Under the pieces are notes generated by a model, which searched no databases, had not been told where the DNA came from, and saw only the letters and a program-made list of their open reading frames with translations. A program made the position numbers and the translations under genes. Positions 44,171 to 54,456 of a stretch of 64,000 nucleotides of DNA are shown piece by piece. Each line of letters starts with the position of its first letter. Within the stretch, counting starts at the first letter, position 1. This DNA comes from Sphingomonas sp. CCH21-G11 (GTDB lineage Bacteria > Pseudomonadota > Alphaproteobacteria > Sphingomonadales > Sphingomonadaceae). The stretch is taken from positions 49,812 through 113,811 of the forward strand of contig NZ_LSHX01000050.1 in the NCBI RefSeq assembly GCF_001555965.1, given 5' to 3'.

Positions 44171-45421
44171 CGGAATCACGTCGGCTTCGCGCGGGTCGTC
44201 GCCGTCCCCGCGGTCGGCGATCGTGGCCGTCACCGCGACGTCCATCGTCACATTGCCGAGCGTGCGCATGATGTCGGGCAGGGTTTCGACCGCGACCAGC
44301 AGCGCGAGCGGCTCGATCGGGACGCCGATGGCCGAGTTGATCGGGGCGATCGAGGTCACGAAGCTGATCGTACCGGGCAAGCCGACCGACCCCATCGTCG
44401 TGATCGCCGCCGCGGCAATGCCGATCGCGACGCTGTAGGGGGTCAGCTCGATCCCGTACCAATGCGCGATGTAGAAGGCGACGGCGACGTTCATCGTCGG
44501 GCTCGTCGCGCGAAAGATCGCCACCGCCATCGGCAGGATGACACTCGACTGCGCATGGGCTGCGCCCAGCGCATCCGCGCCGCGCAGCATTGCGGGCAGG
44601 CTGGCCAGCGAGGACTGCGTGCTGATCGCCACCGCCCATGCGGGCAGCATCGCGCGGACGAACGCACCCGGCGATCGCTTGCCCGCCAGCGCAACGAAAA
44701 AGGCGAGCAGAAAAATCATCAGCCCCACCGACGAGACGATCAGCACATAATGGGCCAGTGCCCCCAGCGCCGCGCTGCCCGTCCGCGCGCCCAGCCCGAA
44801 TGCGAGCGCGGTAACGCCGACCGGGGCCAGCCACAGCACCCAGTTGATGATGATGATCATCGCCTCACCGATCGCATCGAACAGCCCGACCAGCGTGCCG
44901 CGATGCGGTTCGGGCAGGCGCACGACCGCAAAGGCGAAGATCAGCGTGAACACGATCAGCGGCAATAGCTGATCCGTCGCCGCCGCGTTGATCGGGTTGG
45001 TCGGCACCATGCCCTTGATGAACTCGACGAAGGGCGGCACCTCGCCCACGTCGCCGGCCCTGCTCAGCGCGCTTTTCAGCGCATCGGCCGATGCCCGCGG
45101 CATCGGGAACAGGGCCAGCAGTCCCAGCGTCATCAGCCCGCCCAGCGCCGAGAACACCCATAGCAGCGCGACGAAGCGCGCCAGTACCTTGGCCGCGAAA
45201 GCGGTGGCGCTCGCCGCGCGTGCCGCCCTGGCGATGCCGACCACCAGCAACGCGACGACCAGCGGCACGATCGTCATGCGCAGCCCGTTCAGCCACAACG
45301 TCCCGATGGGGTCGGTCCAGCCCGCGATCCGGCTCGTCGCGTCGGGGGCCCATTCGCCCATGGCGATGCCGGCCACCAGCCCCAGGATCAGCGCGGCCAG
45401 GATGCGGGTTGCCTGTGACAT
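44147..45421 (-). CDS. Sodium/proton:dicarboxylate (DAACS/SDF) symporter
   Basis: A 424-residue transporter with about eight helices and re-entrant loops. TQSSLASLPAML corresponds to the first re-entrant loop (SSSTLP in DctA/GltP) and ATSPTMNVAVAFY to the NMDGT region, here changed, so substrate and ion choice may differ from the models. It would import dicarboxylates or acidic amino acids. The last ~12 residues (VIPAPGSGRG) are encoded by a palindromic repeat that also gives the stop, suggesting the original C-terminus was lost. Confidence 0.85.
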   Translation of the reverse strand: MSQATRILAALILGLVAGIAMGEWAPDATSRIAGWTDPIGTLWLNGLRMTIVPLVVALLVVGIARAARAASATAFAAKVLARFVALLWVFSALGGLMTLGLLALFPMPRASADALKSALSRAGDVGEVPPFVEFIKGMVPTNPINAAATDQLLPLIVFTLIFAFAVVRLPEPHRGTLVGLFDAIGEAMIIIINWVLWLAPVGVTALAFGLGARTGSAALGALAHYVLIVSSVGLMIFLLAFFVALAGKRSPGAFVRAMLPAWAVAISTQSSLASLPAMLRGADALGAAHAQSSVILPMAVAIFRATSPTMNVAVAFYIAHWYGIELTPYSVAIGIAAAAITTMGSVGLPGTISFVTSIAPINSAIGVPIEPLALLVAVETLPDIMRTLGNVTMDVAVTATIADRGDGDDPREADVIPAPGSGRG

Positions 45422-45493
45422 GCTCGCCCTTCTTGAAAACGGGCGCTATCACACCGGCCCAACAGACTGCGCAAGGTGAAGACAGGCAGCGTA

Positions 45494-46834
<1,341 letters not shown>

Positions 46835-46907
46835 GGGTCCGGGGACCATAACGCGCGAGCGTCACCTTGGCCCCGGCCCGGTTGACGTTGGTCACTTTTC
46901 CTGGCTC

Positions 46908-47066
46908 GTCACCCCGGCCCACGTGCCGGGGTCCACCGCGCCGCCAGACGCAACGCTTGCCGAGCCGGGCGGAGGTCGCGCTCCTTCCGCCCTATTGCCG
47001 ACGTCGCACATCGTAACGCAGCCAGCCCCGGCGGCACGGTGGACCCCGGAACACGTCCGGCGTGAC
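46908..47066. repeat. Inverted pair of GTCACCCCGG-family palindromes
   Basis: Left unit GTCACCCCGG-N6-CCGGGGTCCACC at 46908 and right unit GGTGGACCCCGG-N6-CCGGCGTGAC ending 47066, about 110 nt apart. The intergenic interval 46835-47088 holds only such repeats. Confidence 0.8.
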
Positions 47067-47087
47067 AAGCCTGGTAACGCGACAATC

Positions 47088-47114
47088 GTCACCCCGGCCT
47101 CGTGCCGGGGTCCA
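47088..47114. repeat. Palindrome at 3' end of GIY-YIG gene
   Basis: GTCACCCCGG-N6-CCGGGGTCCA overlaps the end of the GIY-YIG coding sequence and provides its stop codon. Confidence 0.75.
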
Positions 47115-47442
47115 TCGTGCCGCCGGGCATCACCTTCAACGGCTCAAGCCCGAACCCCACCGCCAGGTCGTTCCACGCCGGGTTCTGCGCCTCGATCAGG
47201 TTGCGCTTCCACTCGCGCCGATACCGCTTGAGTTGCTTCTCCCGCGAGATCGCCGCTTCCATCGTCGCGGCGAACTCGAAATAGACCAGCCGATGGACGC
47301 TGAACTGCGCGGTAAAGCCGCCGAATGTCCCGTCGCGGTGCTGCACGATCCGCGCGAGCAGGTTCGATGTTACGCCGACATAAAGCGTGCCATTGTACCC
47401 GCTGGCGAGCATGTAGACGCAAGGGTTCCGCTCAATCGTCAC
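47089..47442 (-). CDS. GIY-YIG nuclease-family protein between palindromes
   Basis: A 117-residue single-domain protein. VYMLASGYNGTLYVGVTSNL is the VYM/YVG form of the GIY-YIG motif, the conserved Arg and His follow in LLARIVQHRDG, and Glu in the AAISREKQLK helix. It resembles UvrC-like/YhbQ small nucleases. GTG 47442 is the start. The C-terminus (GGTMDPGTRPG) is encoded by a palindromic repeat, and another palindrome begins 20 nt upstream of the GTG, so the gene is bounded by repeats on both sides. Its function is unknown; a link with the repeats is possible. Confidence 0.8.
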   Translation of the reverse strand: MTIERNPCVYMLASGYNGTLYVGVTSNLLARIVQHRDGTFGGFTAQFSVHRLVYFEFAATMEAAISREKQLKRYRREWKRNLIEAQNPAWNDLAVGFGLEPLKVMPGGTMDPGTRPG

Positions 47443-47461
47443 GAGGCCGAACGTGCCGCCC

Positions 47462-47540
47462 GGTGGACCCCGGAACAAGTCCGGGGTGACGACTTTGTGC
47501 GCATCGCGCTCGTCACCCCGGCCCCGTGCCGGGGTCCACC
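47462..47540. repeat. Palindromic repeat pair upstream of GIY-YIG gene
   Basis: GGTGGACCCCGG-N6-CCGGGGTGAC at 47462-47490 and GTCACCCCGG-N6-CCGGGGTCCACC at 47512-47540 face each other across about 20 nt. They lie between the divergent GIY-YIG and DUF1272 genes. Confidence 0.8.
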
Positions 47541-47604
47541 CGGCCACTGCGCGCAAAGCGCGGCCGTCTTTCCAACCGCGCCCGCCACCGCTACCACCGC
47601 CGCC

Positions 47605-47829
47605 ATGCTCGACATGCGCCCCGATTGCGAACGCTGCGGCGTCGACCTGCCCGCCGCCGCGCCGGGGGCGTTCATCTGTTCGTTCGAATGCACCTTCTGC
47701 GCCGAATGCGCCGACGCGCTCGACGATCGCTGCCCCAATTGCGGCGGCGAGCTGATGGACCGGCCGACCCGCACCGGCGCGGCGTTGAAGCGCCATCCCG
47801 CCAGCAGCGAGCGCAGGCACAAGGGCTGA
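47605..47829 (+). CDS. DUF1272 Cys-rich protein
   Basis: A 74-residue protein beginning MLDMRPDCERCGVDLP. The Cys pattern CERC, CSFECTFCAEC and CPNC predicts one or two zinc sites and matches DUF1272, a small family of unknown function. ATG 47605 matches the family start; the long open frame before it runs through repeats and is not real. Confidence 0.88.
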   Translation: MLDMRPDCERCGVDLPAAAPGAFICSFECTFCAECADALDDRCPNCGGELMDRPTRTGAALKRHPASSERRHKG

Positions 47830-47988
47830 TCGGCACGCCACGACCCTGTCCTACATCCACCCCATCGTGGCACACCCACCGCCGATGTCGCGGCACCTTC
47901 GCCTTCGCCAGAACCCCGGCTTGACACCCCCGCCGCGCCGGTGGGACAGACATCGCGCCATGCCCGCAACTTCCGCAACTTCGCCGTC

Positions 47989-49188
47989 ATGACGCCGCGC
48001 ATCCTGATCATCGCCGGGTCCGATTCGGGCGGGGGCGCGGGCATTCAGGCCGACATCAAGACGGTGACGATGCTGGGCGGCCATGCGATGACCGCGATCA
48101 CCGCGATCACTGCCCAGAACACGCAGGGGGTCGACGCCGTCCACGCGGTGCCCGCCGACATGGTGCTGGCCCAGATCGACGCGGTGGTCGGCGATATCGG
48201 CGTCGACGCGGTCAAGATCGGCATGATCGGATCGGCGCGCACCGCGCTCGCCGTCGCCGAGCGGCTGGCCGAGCTGAAGGGCGTACCGATCGTCTTCGAT
48301 CCCGTCATGGTCGCAACCTCCGGCGCGGCGCTGGCCGACGATGCGACGATCGGCGCGTTCGAGCGGCTGATGCGCGTCGCTACGCTCACCACGCCCAACC
48401 TGCCCGAATTGAAGGCGCTGTCGGGCATGTCGATCCTCGACCGCGAGGCGCAGCGGGCGAGCGCGCGCTCGCTCGCCGATCGCCGCCAGTGCGCGGTGCT
48501 GGTCAAGGGCGGGCATGGCAAGGGCCGCCAGGTCACCGACCGGCTGTTCCAGGTCGCGCCCGATGCGCCGCCCGAGATGGAATGGAGCGCGCCGCGCATC
48601 GACGGCGACGCGACCCATGGCACCGGCTGCACGCTGTCGGCCGCGATCGCCACCGAACTCGCCAAGGACTGGACCCTGGCCGAAGCGATCGCGCGCGCGC
48701 GCAGCTTCGTGCGGATCGCGATGCAGGATGCGGCCGGGCTCGGCCATGGCCATGGCCCGATGGCGCAGCAATCGGTGCGGCTCGACCTCAACCTCAGCCG
48801 CTTCGCGCCGATGTTCAACCAGGTGACCGTCCCCGCCGACGACTATGCCGCCAGCGAGCATTTCTATCGCCTGCTCGGCCTCAAGCAGATCGTCCGCGCC
48901 AAGCCGCGCTATGCGCGCTTCGAGAGCGAGGGCGGGGCGACCTTCTCGATCGCCCAGCGCGACGCGGGCGCGCATGCCCGCCCGATGGTCTATTTCGAAT
49001 GCGGCGACCTCGACGTCACCTTGTCCTATCTGCGCGCGCAGGGGGTGACGATCGACGACGGGCCGGTCGACCAGGACTGGGGCTGGCGCGAGGCGCGGCT
49101 GACCGATCCCGCCGGCAATGCGATCTGCTTGTATCAGGCGGGCGAGATGCGCCGCTATCCGCCGTGGCGGATCGACGACGATGCCTGA
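47989..49188 (+). CDS. thiD: ThiD (HMP/HMP-P kinase) fused to a VOC/glyoxalase-like domain
   Basis: A 399-residue fusion. Residues 1-262 are a ThiD kinase: IIAGSDSGGGAGIQADIKT, FDPVMVATSG, and the catalytic GDATHGTGCTLSAA (Cys214). This part phosphorylates hydroxymethylpyrimidine in thiamine synthesis. Residues 274-399 form a VOC fold (MFNQVTVPADDYAASEHFY, LTDPAGNAICLYQAGE), related to glyoxalases and antibiotic-binding proteins. No stop or start separates the two, and the linker is about 15 residues. The stop overlaps rnhB by 8 nt. The role of the VOC part is unknown; it may bind or detoxify a pyrimidine intermediate. Confidence 0.9.
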   Translation: MTPRILIIAGSDSGGGAGIQADIKTVTMLGGHAMTAITAITAQNTQGVDAVHAVPADMVLAQIDAVVGDIGVDAVKIGMIGSARTALAVAERLAELKGVPIVFDPVMVATSGAALADDATIGAFERLMRVATLTTPNLPELKALSGMSILDREAQRASARSLADRRQCAVLVKGGHGKGRQVTDRLFQVAPDAPPEMEWSAPRIDGDATHGTGCTLSAAIATELAKDWTLAEAIARARSFVRIAMQDAAGLGHGHGPMAQQSVRLDLNLSRFAPMFNQVTVPADDYAASEHFYRLLGLKQIVRAKPRYARFESEGGATFSIAQRDAGAHARPMVYFECGDLDVTLSYLRAQGVTIDDGPVDQDWGWREARLTDPAGNAICLYQAGEMRRYPPWRIDDDA

Positions 49189-49777
49189 TTTCGCGCATGA
49201 GCTGGAACACGGGCCTCCGGTCGCCGGCGTGGACGAGGCCGGGCGCGGTCCGCTCGCCGGTCCGGTGGTGGCCGCCGCCGTCATCCTCGACCCCGATTGC
49301 ATTCCCGACGGTATCGATGATTCCAAGGCGTTGAGCGCCATCGCCCGCGCGCGGCTGGCGGGCGAGCTGCTGGGGTGCGCGCGCATCGGCATCGGCGTCG
49401 CCAGTGTCGAGGAAATCGACCGGCTCAACATCCTGTGGGCAACGATGCTGGCGATGCGCCGCGCGGTCGATGCGCTGGCGGTCGCCCCGCGCATGGTGCT
49501 GGTCGACGGCAATCGCTGTCCCGACTGGCCCTGGCCCAGCCGTGCGCTGGTCGGCGGCGACGCCATCTGCCTGTCGATCGCCGCGGCGTCGATCGTGGCG
49601 AAGCATCACCGCGATACCCTGATGGCGGAGGCCGATCGCGCGCATCCCGGCTATGGCTGGGCGTCGAACAAAGGCTATGGCAGCCGTCAGCATCTCGCCG
49701 CGCTGCGCGACCTCGGCCCGACCCCGCTCCACCGCCGCAGCTTCGCCCCCGTCGCTCAGGCGCTGCTGCCGTTGTAA
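49181..49777 (+). CDS. rnhB: Ribonuclease HII
   Basis: A 198-residue RNase H type 2. GVDEAGRGPLAGPVVAAAV holds the first Asp-Glu pair, DGNRCPDW and the ASIVAKHHRD segment supply the rest of the acidic centre. It removes RNA from RNA-DNA hybrids and misincorporated ribonucleotides. ATG 49181 overlaps the end of the ThiD-VOC gene. Confidence 0.96.
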   Translation: MPDFAHELEHGPPVAGVDEAGRGPLAGPVVAAAVILDPDCIPDGIDDSKALSAIARARLAGELLGCARIGIGVASVEEIDRLNILWATMLAMRRAVDALAVAPRMVLVDGNRCPDWPWPSRALVGGDAICLSIAAASIVAKHHRDTLMAEADRAHPGYGWASNKGYGSRQHLAALRDLGPTPLHRRSFAPVAQALLPL

Positions 49778-49798
49778 GGCCGCTTACTGCCAATGTCC

Positions 49799-49946
49799 GT
49801 CACCCCGCACTTGTTGCGGGGTCCACCCGCCGCCTGTGGCTGTCCAAGCCGATCCGGGCGTCATCGGCGCCATTGGCGAATTTTCGCCGCGCTATCCAAC
49901 CACAGCGCGATTGGCTCGGTGGACCCCGGCACGAGGCCGGGGTGAC
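49799..49946. repeat. Inverted pair of GTCACCCCGG-family palindromes
   Basis: GTCACCCCGC-N6-GCGGGGTCCACC at 49799-49827 and GGTGGACCCCGG-N6-CCGGGGTGAC ending 49946, about 90 nt apart. With the ccrM promoter region this fills the gap 49778-50157. Confidence 0.8.
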
Positions 49947-51279
<1,333 letters not shown>

Positions 51280-51314
51280 GGGGGGATGGTTGCTTAATCG
51301 ACCTTTTTTTCGGA

Positions 51315-51433
51315 CCCGCTCATCCTGAGTAGTCGCTGAGCTTGCCGAAGCGGCGCATCGAAGGACGAACGCGCGGGTGCCTCCTTCGATACGGGCCTTC
51401 GGCTTCGCTCAGTCCCTACTCAGGATGAGCGGG
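51315..51433. repeat. 119-nt imperfect hairpin, CTCATCCTGAG family
   Basis: Perfect 18-nt outer arms (51315-51332, CCCGCTCATCCTGAGTAG; and 51416-51433, its reverse complement) enclose imperfect inner arms with CATCGAAGGA/TCCTTCGATA. This repeat is unlike the GTCACCCCGG family. It lies between ccrM and folP. Confidence 0.85.
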
Positions 51434-51488
51434 TTGAGTTTGGACGGCGTACGGTGACATCCCGTTGCGTCATGCATGGAGCCCGGCC

Positions 51489-52619
51489 TTGACCCCACCC
51501 GCCATTCCTGCGGCCTCCCGCCTCTATCTCCGCCCGGTCCAGTTCGTCGATACGCCGGTCGGTCGTGACGGCCAGGTCGCGCGGCTGGCCGGCGGGATGA
51601 GCTGGTTTGCCGGCTGGCACGTCATCGCCGTCGATGGCGGGGCGCGAGTGGCCGAACGCCATGTCGCCGTCGCCGATTTCGATGCCTTCGCCGCCACGCT
51701 GGCTGAACCCCAGGCGCAGCGCCTGCAATCGCTCGCCACCGCGATCCAGCGCCCGCGCGCGCCGCTAAAGCTGGGCGAGCGCACGCTGCGGCTCGACCAG
51801 CCGCAGGTGATGGGTATCCTCAACCTTACGCCCGACAGCTTTTCCGATGGCGGCAAGCATCTCGGCGACGTCGACGCGTCGGTGCGCGCGGCGGTCGAAA
51901 TGACCGAGCAGGGCGCGGCGCTGATCGATGTCGGCGGCGAATCGACCCGCCCCGGTGCGGCGACGGTGTGGGAGGGTGATGAGGTCGCTCGCGTCGTCCC
52001 CGTCATCGAACGCCTCGCGCGCACCGGCACGCCGGTGTCGATCGACACGCGCAAGGCGGCGGTGATGGAGGCCGCGCTCGCCGCCGGCGCGCACCTGATC
52101 AACGATGTCGCGGCGCTCGCCTTCGATCCGCGCGCGGTCGAGGTCGCGGCCGGCGCCGGCTGCCCGGTCGTGTTGATGCACTCGCCCGATCCCGCAAAGG
52201 GCCCGCACGGCGACCCCGGTTACGCCGACCCGCTGATCGAGGTGTTCGACTGGCTGGCGGCGCGGGTGGATGCGGTCGTGGCGCGCGGCGTCGATCGCGC
52301 CAATATCGTCGTCGATCCGGGTATCGGCTTCGGCAAGTCGGTTGCGGACAATCTCGCGCTTCTGAACGGCCTGGCGCTGTTCCACGGGCTCGGCTGCCCG
52401 ATCCTGCTGGGCGCGAGCCGCAAGCGGCTGATCGGCGCGCTGGCGAACGAAGCGCCGGTGGACCGGCGTCTCGGCGGTTCGCTCGCGCTGGCGCTGACCG
52501 GTGCGGCGCAGGGCGCGCAGCTGATCCGCGTCCACGATGTGGCGGAAACGGTGCAGGCGCTGCGCGTGCGGCGCGGCATGATCGACGCCGCGCTGACCGC
52601 GCGCGTGCCGGGGGCTTAG
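51489..52619 (+). CDS. folP: Dihydropteroate synthase
   Basis: A 376-residue enzyme of folate synthesis, the sulfonamide target. The core begins near residue 105 with VMGILNLTPDSFSDGG, followed by LIDVGGESTRPGA, DPGIGFGKS and LLGASRKRLIG. About 100 N-terminal residues precede the core and are not part of the standard barrel. TTG 51489 is chosen because GGAG lies 7 nt before it; a TTG eight codons upstream lacks a ribosome site. Confidence 0.95.
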   Translation: MTPPAIPAASRLYLRPVQFVDTPVGRDGQVARLAGGMSWFAGWHVIAVDGGARVAERHVAVADFDAFAATLAEPQAQRLQSLATAIQRPRAPLKLGERTLRLDQPQVMGILNLTPDSFSDGGKHLGDVDASVRAAVEMTEQGAALIDVGGESTRPGAATVWEGDEVARVVPVIERLARTGTPVSIDTRKAAVMEAALAAGAHLINDVAALAFDPRAVEVAAGAGCPVVLMHSPDPAKGPHGDPGYADPLIEVFDWLAARVDAVVARGVDRANIVVDPGIGFGKSVADNLALLNGLALFHGLGCPILLGASRKRLIGALANEAPVDRRLGGSLALALTGAAQGAQLIRVHDVAETVQALRVRRGMIDAALTARVPGA

Positions 52620-52645
52620 GGACGCAGCTACTTCACGACGTGACG

Positions 52646-52729
52646 ACGTCATCCCAGCGAAACCCGGGATCTCAAGCCAATCGAAGCGCCAAGCATGGCT
52701 TGAGGCCCCAGCCTGCGCTGGGGCGACGT
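52646..52729. repeat. Palindromic repeat, GTCATCCCAGC variant
   Basis: Arms ACGTCATCCCAGCG and CGCTGGGGCGACGT with an inner pair TCAAGCCA/TGGCTTGA. This is the same variant as the unit at 57207-57288. It lies between folP and the sigma-54 activator. Confidence 0.8.
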
Positions 52730-52739
52730 CCAACGATAT

Positions 52740-54170
52740 TCACGCCGCGCTCTGGTCGATCCCCAGCTCGCCCAGCTTGCGGTAGAGCGTAGAGCGGCCG
52801 ATCCCCAGCCGGCGCGCGACTTCGGTCATCCGCCCGCGATAATGGCCGATCGCCAACCGTATCACATCGGCCTCGATCTCCTCGAGCGCGCGCAGATTGC
52901 CGTCGGACCGGAACAAGGTGACCCCGGCATTGCCCCCATGGCTGGCCGCCGGCGGCCCGCCGCCGGTCGCGCGCAGCGTCGACAACTGGGCGATCTGGGG
53001 GAAATCGGATTCGGTCAGCGCCAGCCCGTCGCACAGCACCGCGGCGCGGAACAGCGCATTCTGAAGCTGGCGGACATTGCCCGGCCAGTCATAGGCGTTG
53101 AGCAGCGCCAGCGCCTCGTCGGTGATGCCCAGCGGGCGCAAGCCCGGCTGCTGGGCGATCCGCGCCAGCAGGTGGCGGGCGAGCGGCGCGATGTCGCCGG
53201 CGCGCTCGCGCAGCGGCGGGATCGTCACCTGGACGACGTTCAACCGGTAATACAGGTCCTCGCGGAAATTGCCGGCCTCGACCTCGGTCAGCAGCGTCTT
53301 GTTGGTCGCTGCGATCACGCGGACGTCGACTTCGCGGACATGGCGCGCGCCCAGCGGCTGGATTTCGCCCGACTGGAGCACGCGCAGCAGCTTCACCTGC
53401 GCGTCCAGCGGCATTTCGCCGACTTCATCGAGGAAGATCGTGCCGCCATCGGCCTCGGCGAAACGGCCCAGCTTGCGCTCGAACGCGCCGGTGAATGCGC
53501 CGCGTTCGTGCCCGAACAGCTCGCTTTCGACCAGGTTGGCGGGAATCGCGCCGCAATTGACGCGGATCATCGGCTTCTTCGCGCGCGGCGATGCGGCGTG
53601 GATCGCCTCCGCCACCACTTCCTTGCCGACCCCGCTTTCGCCTTCGATCAGCACGGGGACGCGCGCACGCGCCGCCTTTGCCGCGATCGCCAGCGCGGCG
53701 CGGAATTGCGGGGCGGAGCCGACAATCTCGTCAAAGGCCAGCGGCATCGACAGTTTCTCCGTCAGCGGGCGCAGCTCGCCCGCGGTGCGTGCGCCGACCG
53801 CCGAATCGAGCGCGGCGAGCAGCCGTTCGGCGGCGAGCGGCTTGACCAGGAAGTCGCTGGCCCCCGCACGCATCGCGCCGACCGCGGTCGCGACCGAATC
53901 GTCGGCGGTCAGGATCAGGATGGGCAGCGCCGGGCGGTTGACGCGCAGCTCCGCGATCAATTCCGCCGCATCCAGATCGGGCGACCAATGGTCGAGGATG
54001 ATCGCCTCCAGCGCCATCCCGTCGGGCGTCCCCAGCATCGCCAGCGCCATTTCCGCGCCGGTCGCAAAGACAGTGCGCCAGCCACGCCGCGCCGCGATCG
54101 CCGCGATCAGGCGGCGCTGCGCCGGTTCATCGTCGATCAGCATCAGCAGGCGCTGGCGATCTCGCGTCAT
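52740..54170 (-). CDS. Sigma-54-dependent response regulator (NtrC family)
   Basis: A 476-residue three-part regulator. The receiver has acidic pair Asp13-Asp14, phospho-acceptor Asp60 and Lys110; the AAA+ part has Walker A GESGVGKE at 177-184, GAFTGA at 224-229 (sigma-54 contact) and Walker B GGTIFLDEVGEM; the C-terminal Fis-type helix-turn-helix is VARRLGIGRSTLYRKL. ATG 54170 is chosen over the adjacent TTG. No kinase gene lies nearby. It is divergent from the cytochrome oxidase subunit IV/pnt operon, with 158 nt between. Confidence 0.93.
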   Translation of the reverse strand: MTRDRQRLLMLIDDEPAQRRLIAAIAARRGWRTVFATGAEMALAMLGTPDGMALEAIILDHWSPDLDAAELIAELRVNRPALPILILTADDSVATAVGAMRAGASDFLVKPLAAERLLAALDSAVGARTAGELRPLTEKLSMPLAFDEIVGSAPQFRAALAIAAKAARARVPVLIEGESGVGKEVVAEAIHAASPRAKKPMIRVNCGAIPANLVESELFGHERGAFTGAFERKLGRFAEADGGTIFLDEVGEMPLDAQVKLLRVLQSGEIQPLGARHVREVDVRVIAATNKTLLTEVEAGNFREDLYYRLNVVQVTIPPLRERAGDIAPLARHLLARIAQQPGLRPLGITDEALALLNAYDWPGNVRQLQNALFRAAVLCDGLALTESDFPQIAQLSTLRATGGGPPAASHGGNAGVTLFRSDGNLRALEEIEADVIRLAIGHYRGRMTEVARRLGIGRSTLYRKLGELGIDQSAA

Positions 54171-54328
54171 CAAACCGTCCTTATTGTCCCGATTCCGGTC
54201 ACTGCCTTAACCGTCAGCGGTAAAGGGGGGCTTAAATGCCCCGCACTTCGTTGCGCCGTCGCGGCTCTTGAGGGGCGGGCGGCTCGCAGCTAAAGCGGGG
54301 GACAGGCAATGATGCAGGGGAATGGCAA

Positions 54329-54454
54329 ATGGCCGGAAACGGCGACATCAAGGACCATCAGGCGACGTTCGACTTCTTCATGTCGCTGCTGAAGGTCAGC
54401 ACGGTGATCACGATCGTGGTTGCCGCGTTCGTGATCTGGCTGATCGCGGCTTAA
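54329..54454 (+). CDS. aa3-type cytochrome c oxidase subunit IV-like peptide
   Basis: A 41-residue peptide: MAGNGDIKDHQATFDFFMSL, then one transmembrane helix (VITIVVAAFVIWLIAA). The DHQATFxxFM segment before the helix is the hallmark of the alphaproteobacterial COX subunit IV family. It ends 2 nt before the pntAA GTG, so the two are coupled. No other oxidase genes are close. It may associate with cytochrome oxidase or, given position, with the transhydrogenase; the latter is speculation. Confidence 0.8.
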   Translation: MAGNGDIKDHQATFDFFMSLLKVSTVITIVVAAFVIWLIAA

Positions 54455-54456
54455 AG

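Noticed and set aside
46835..47604. CRISPR array or tandem repeats from the recurring palindromes
   Set aside because: Units are in mixed orientations with irregular spacing, vary in sequence, and no cas gene is nearby.
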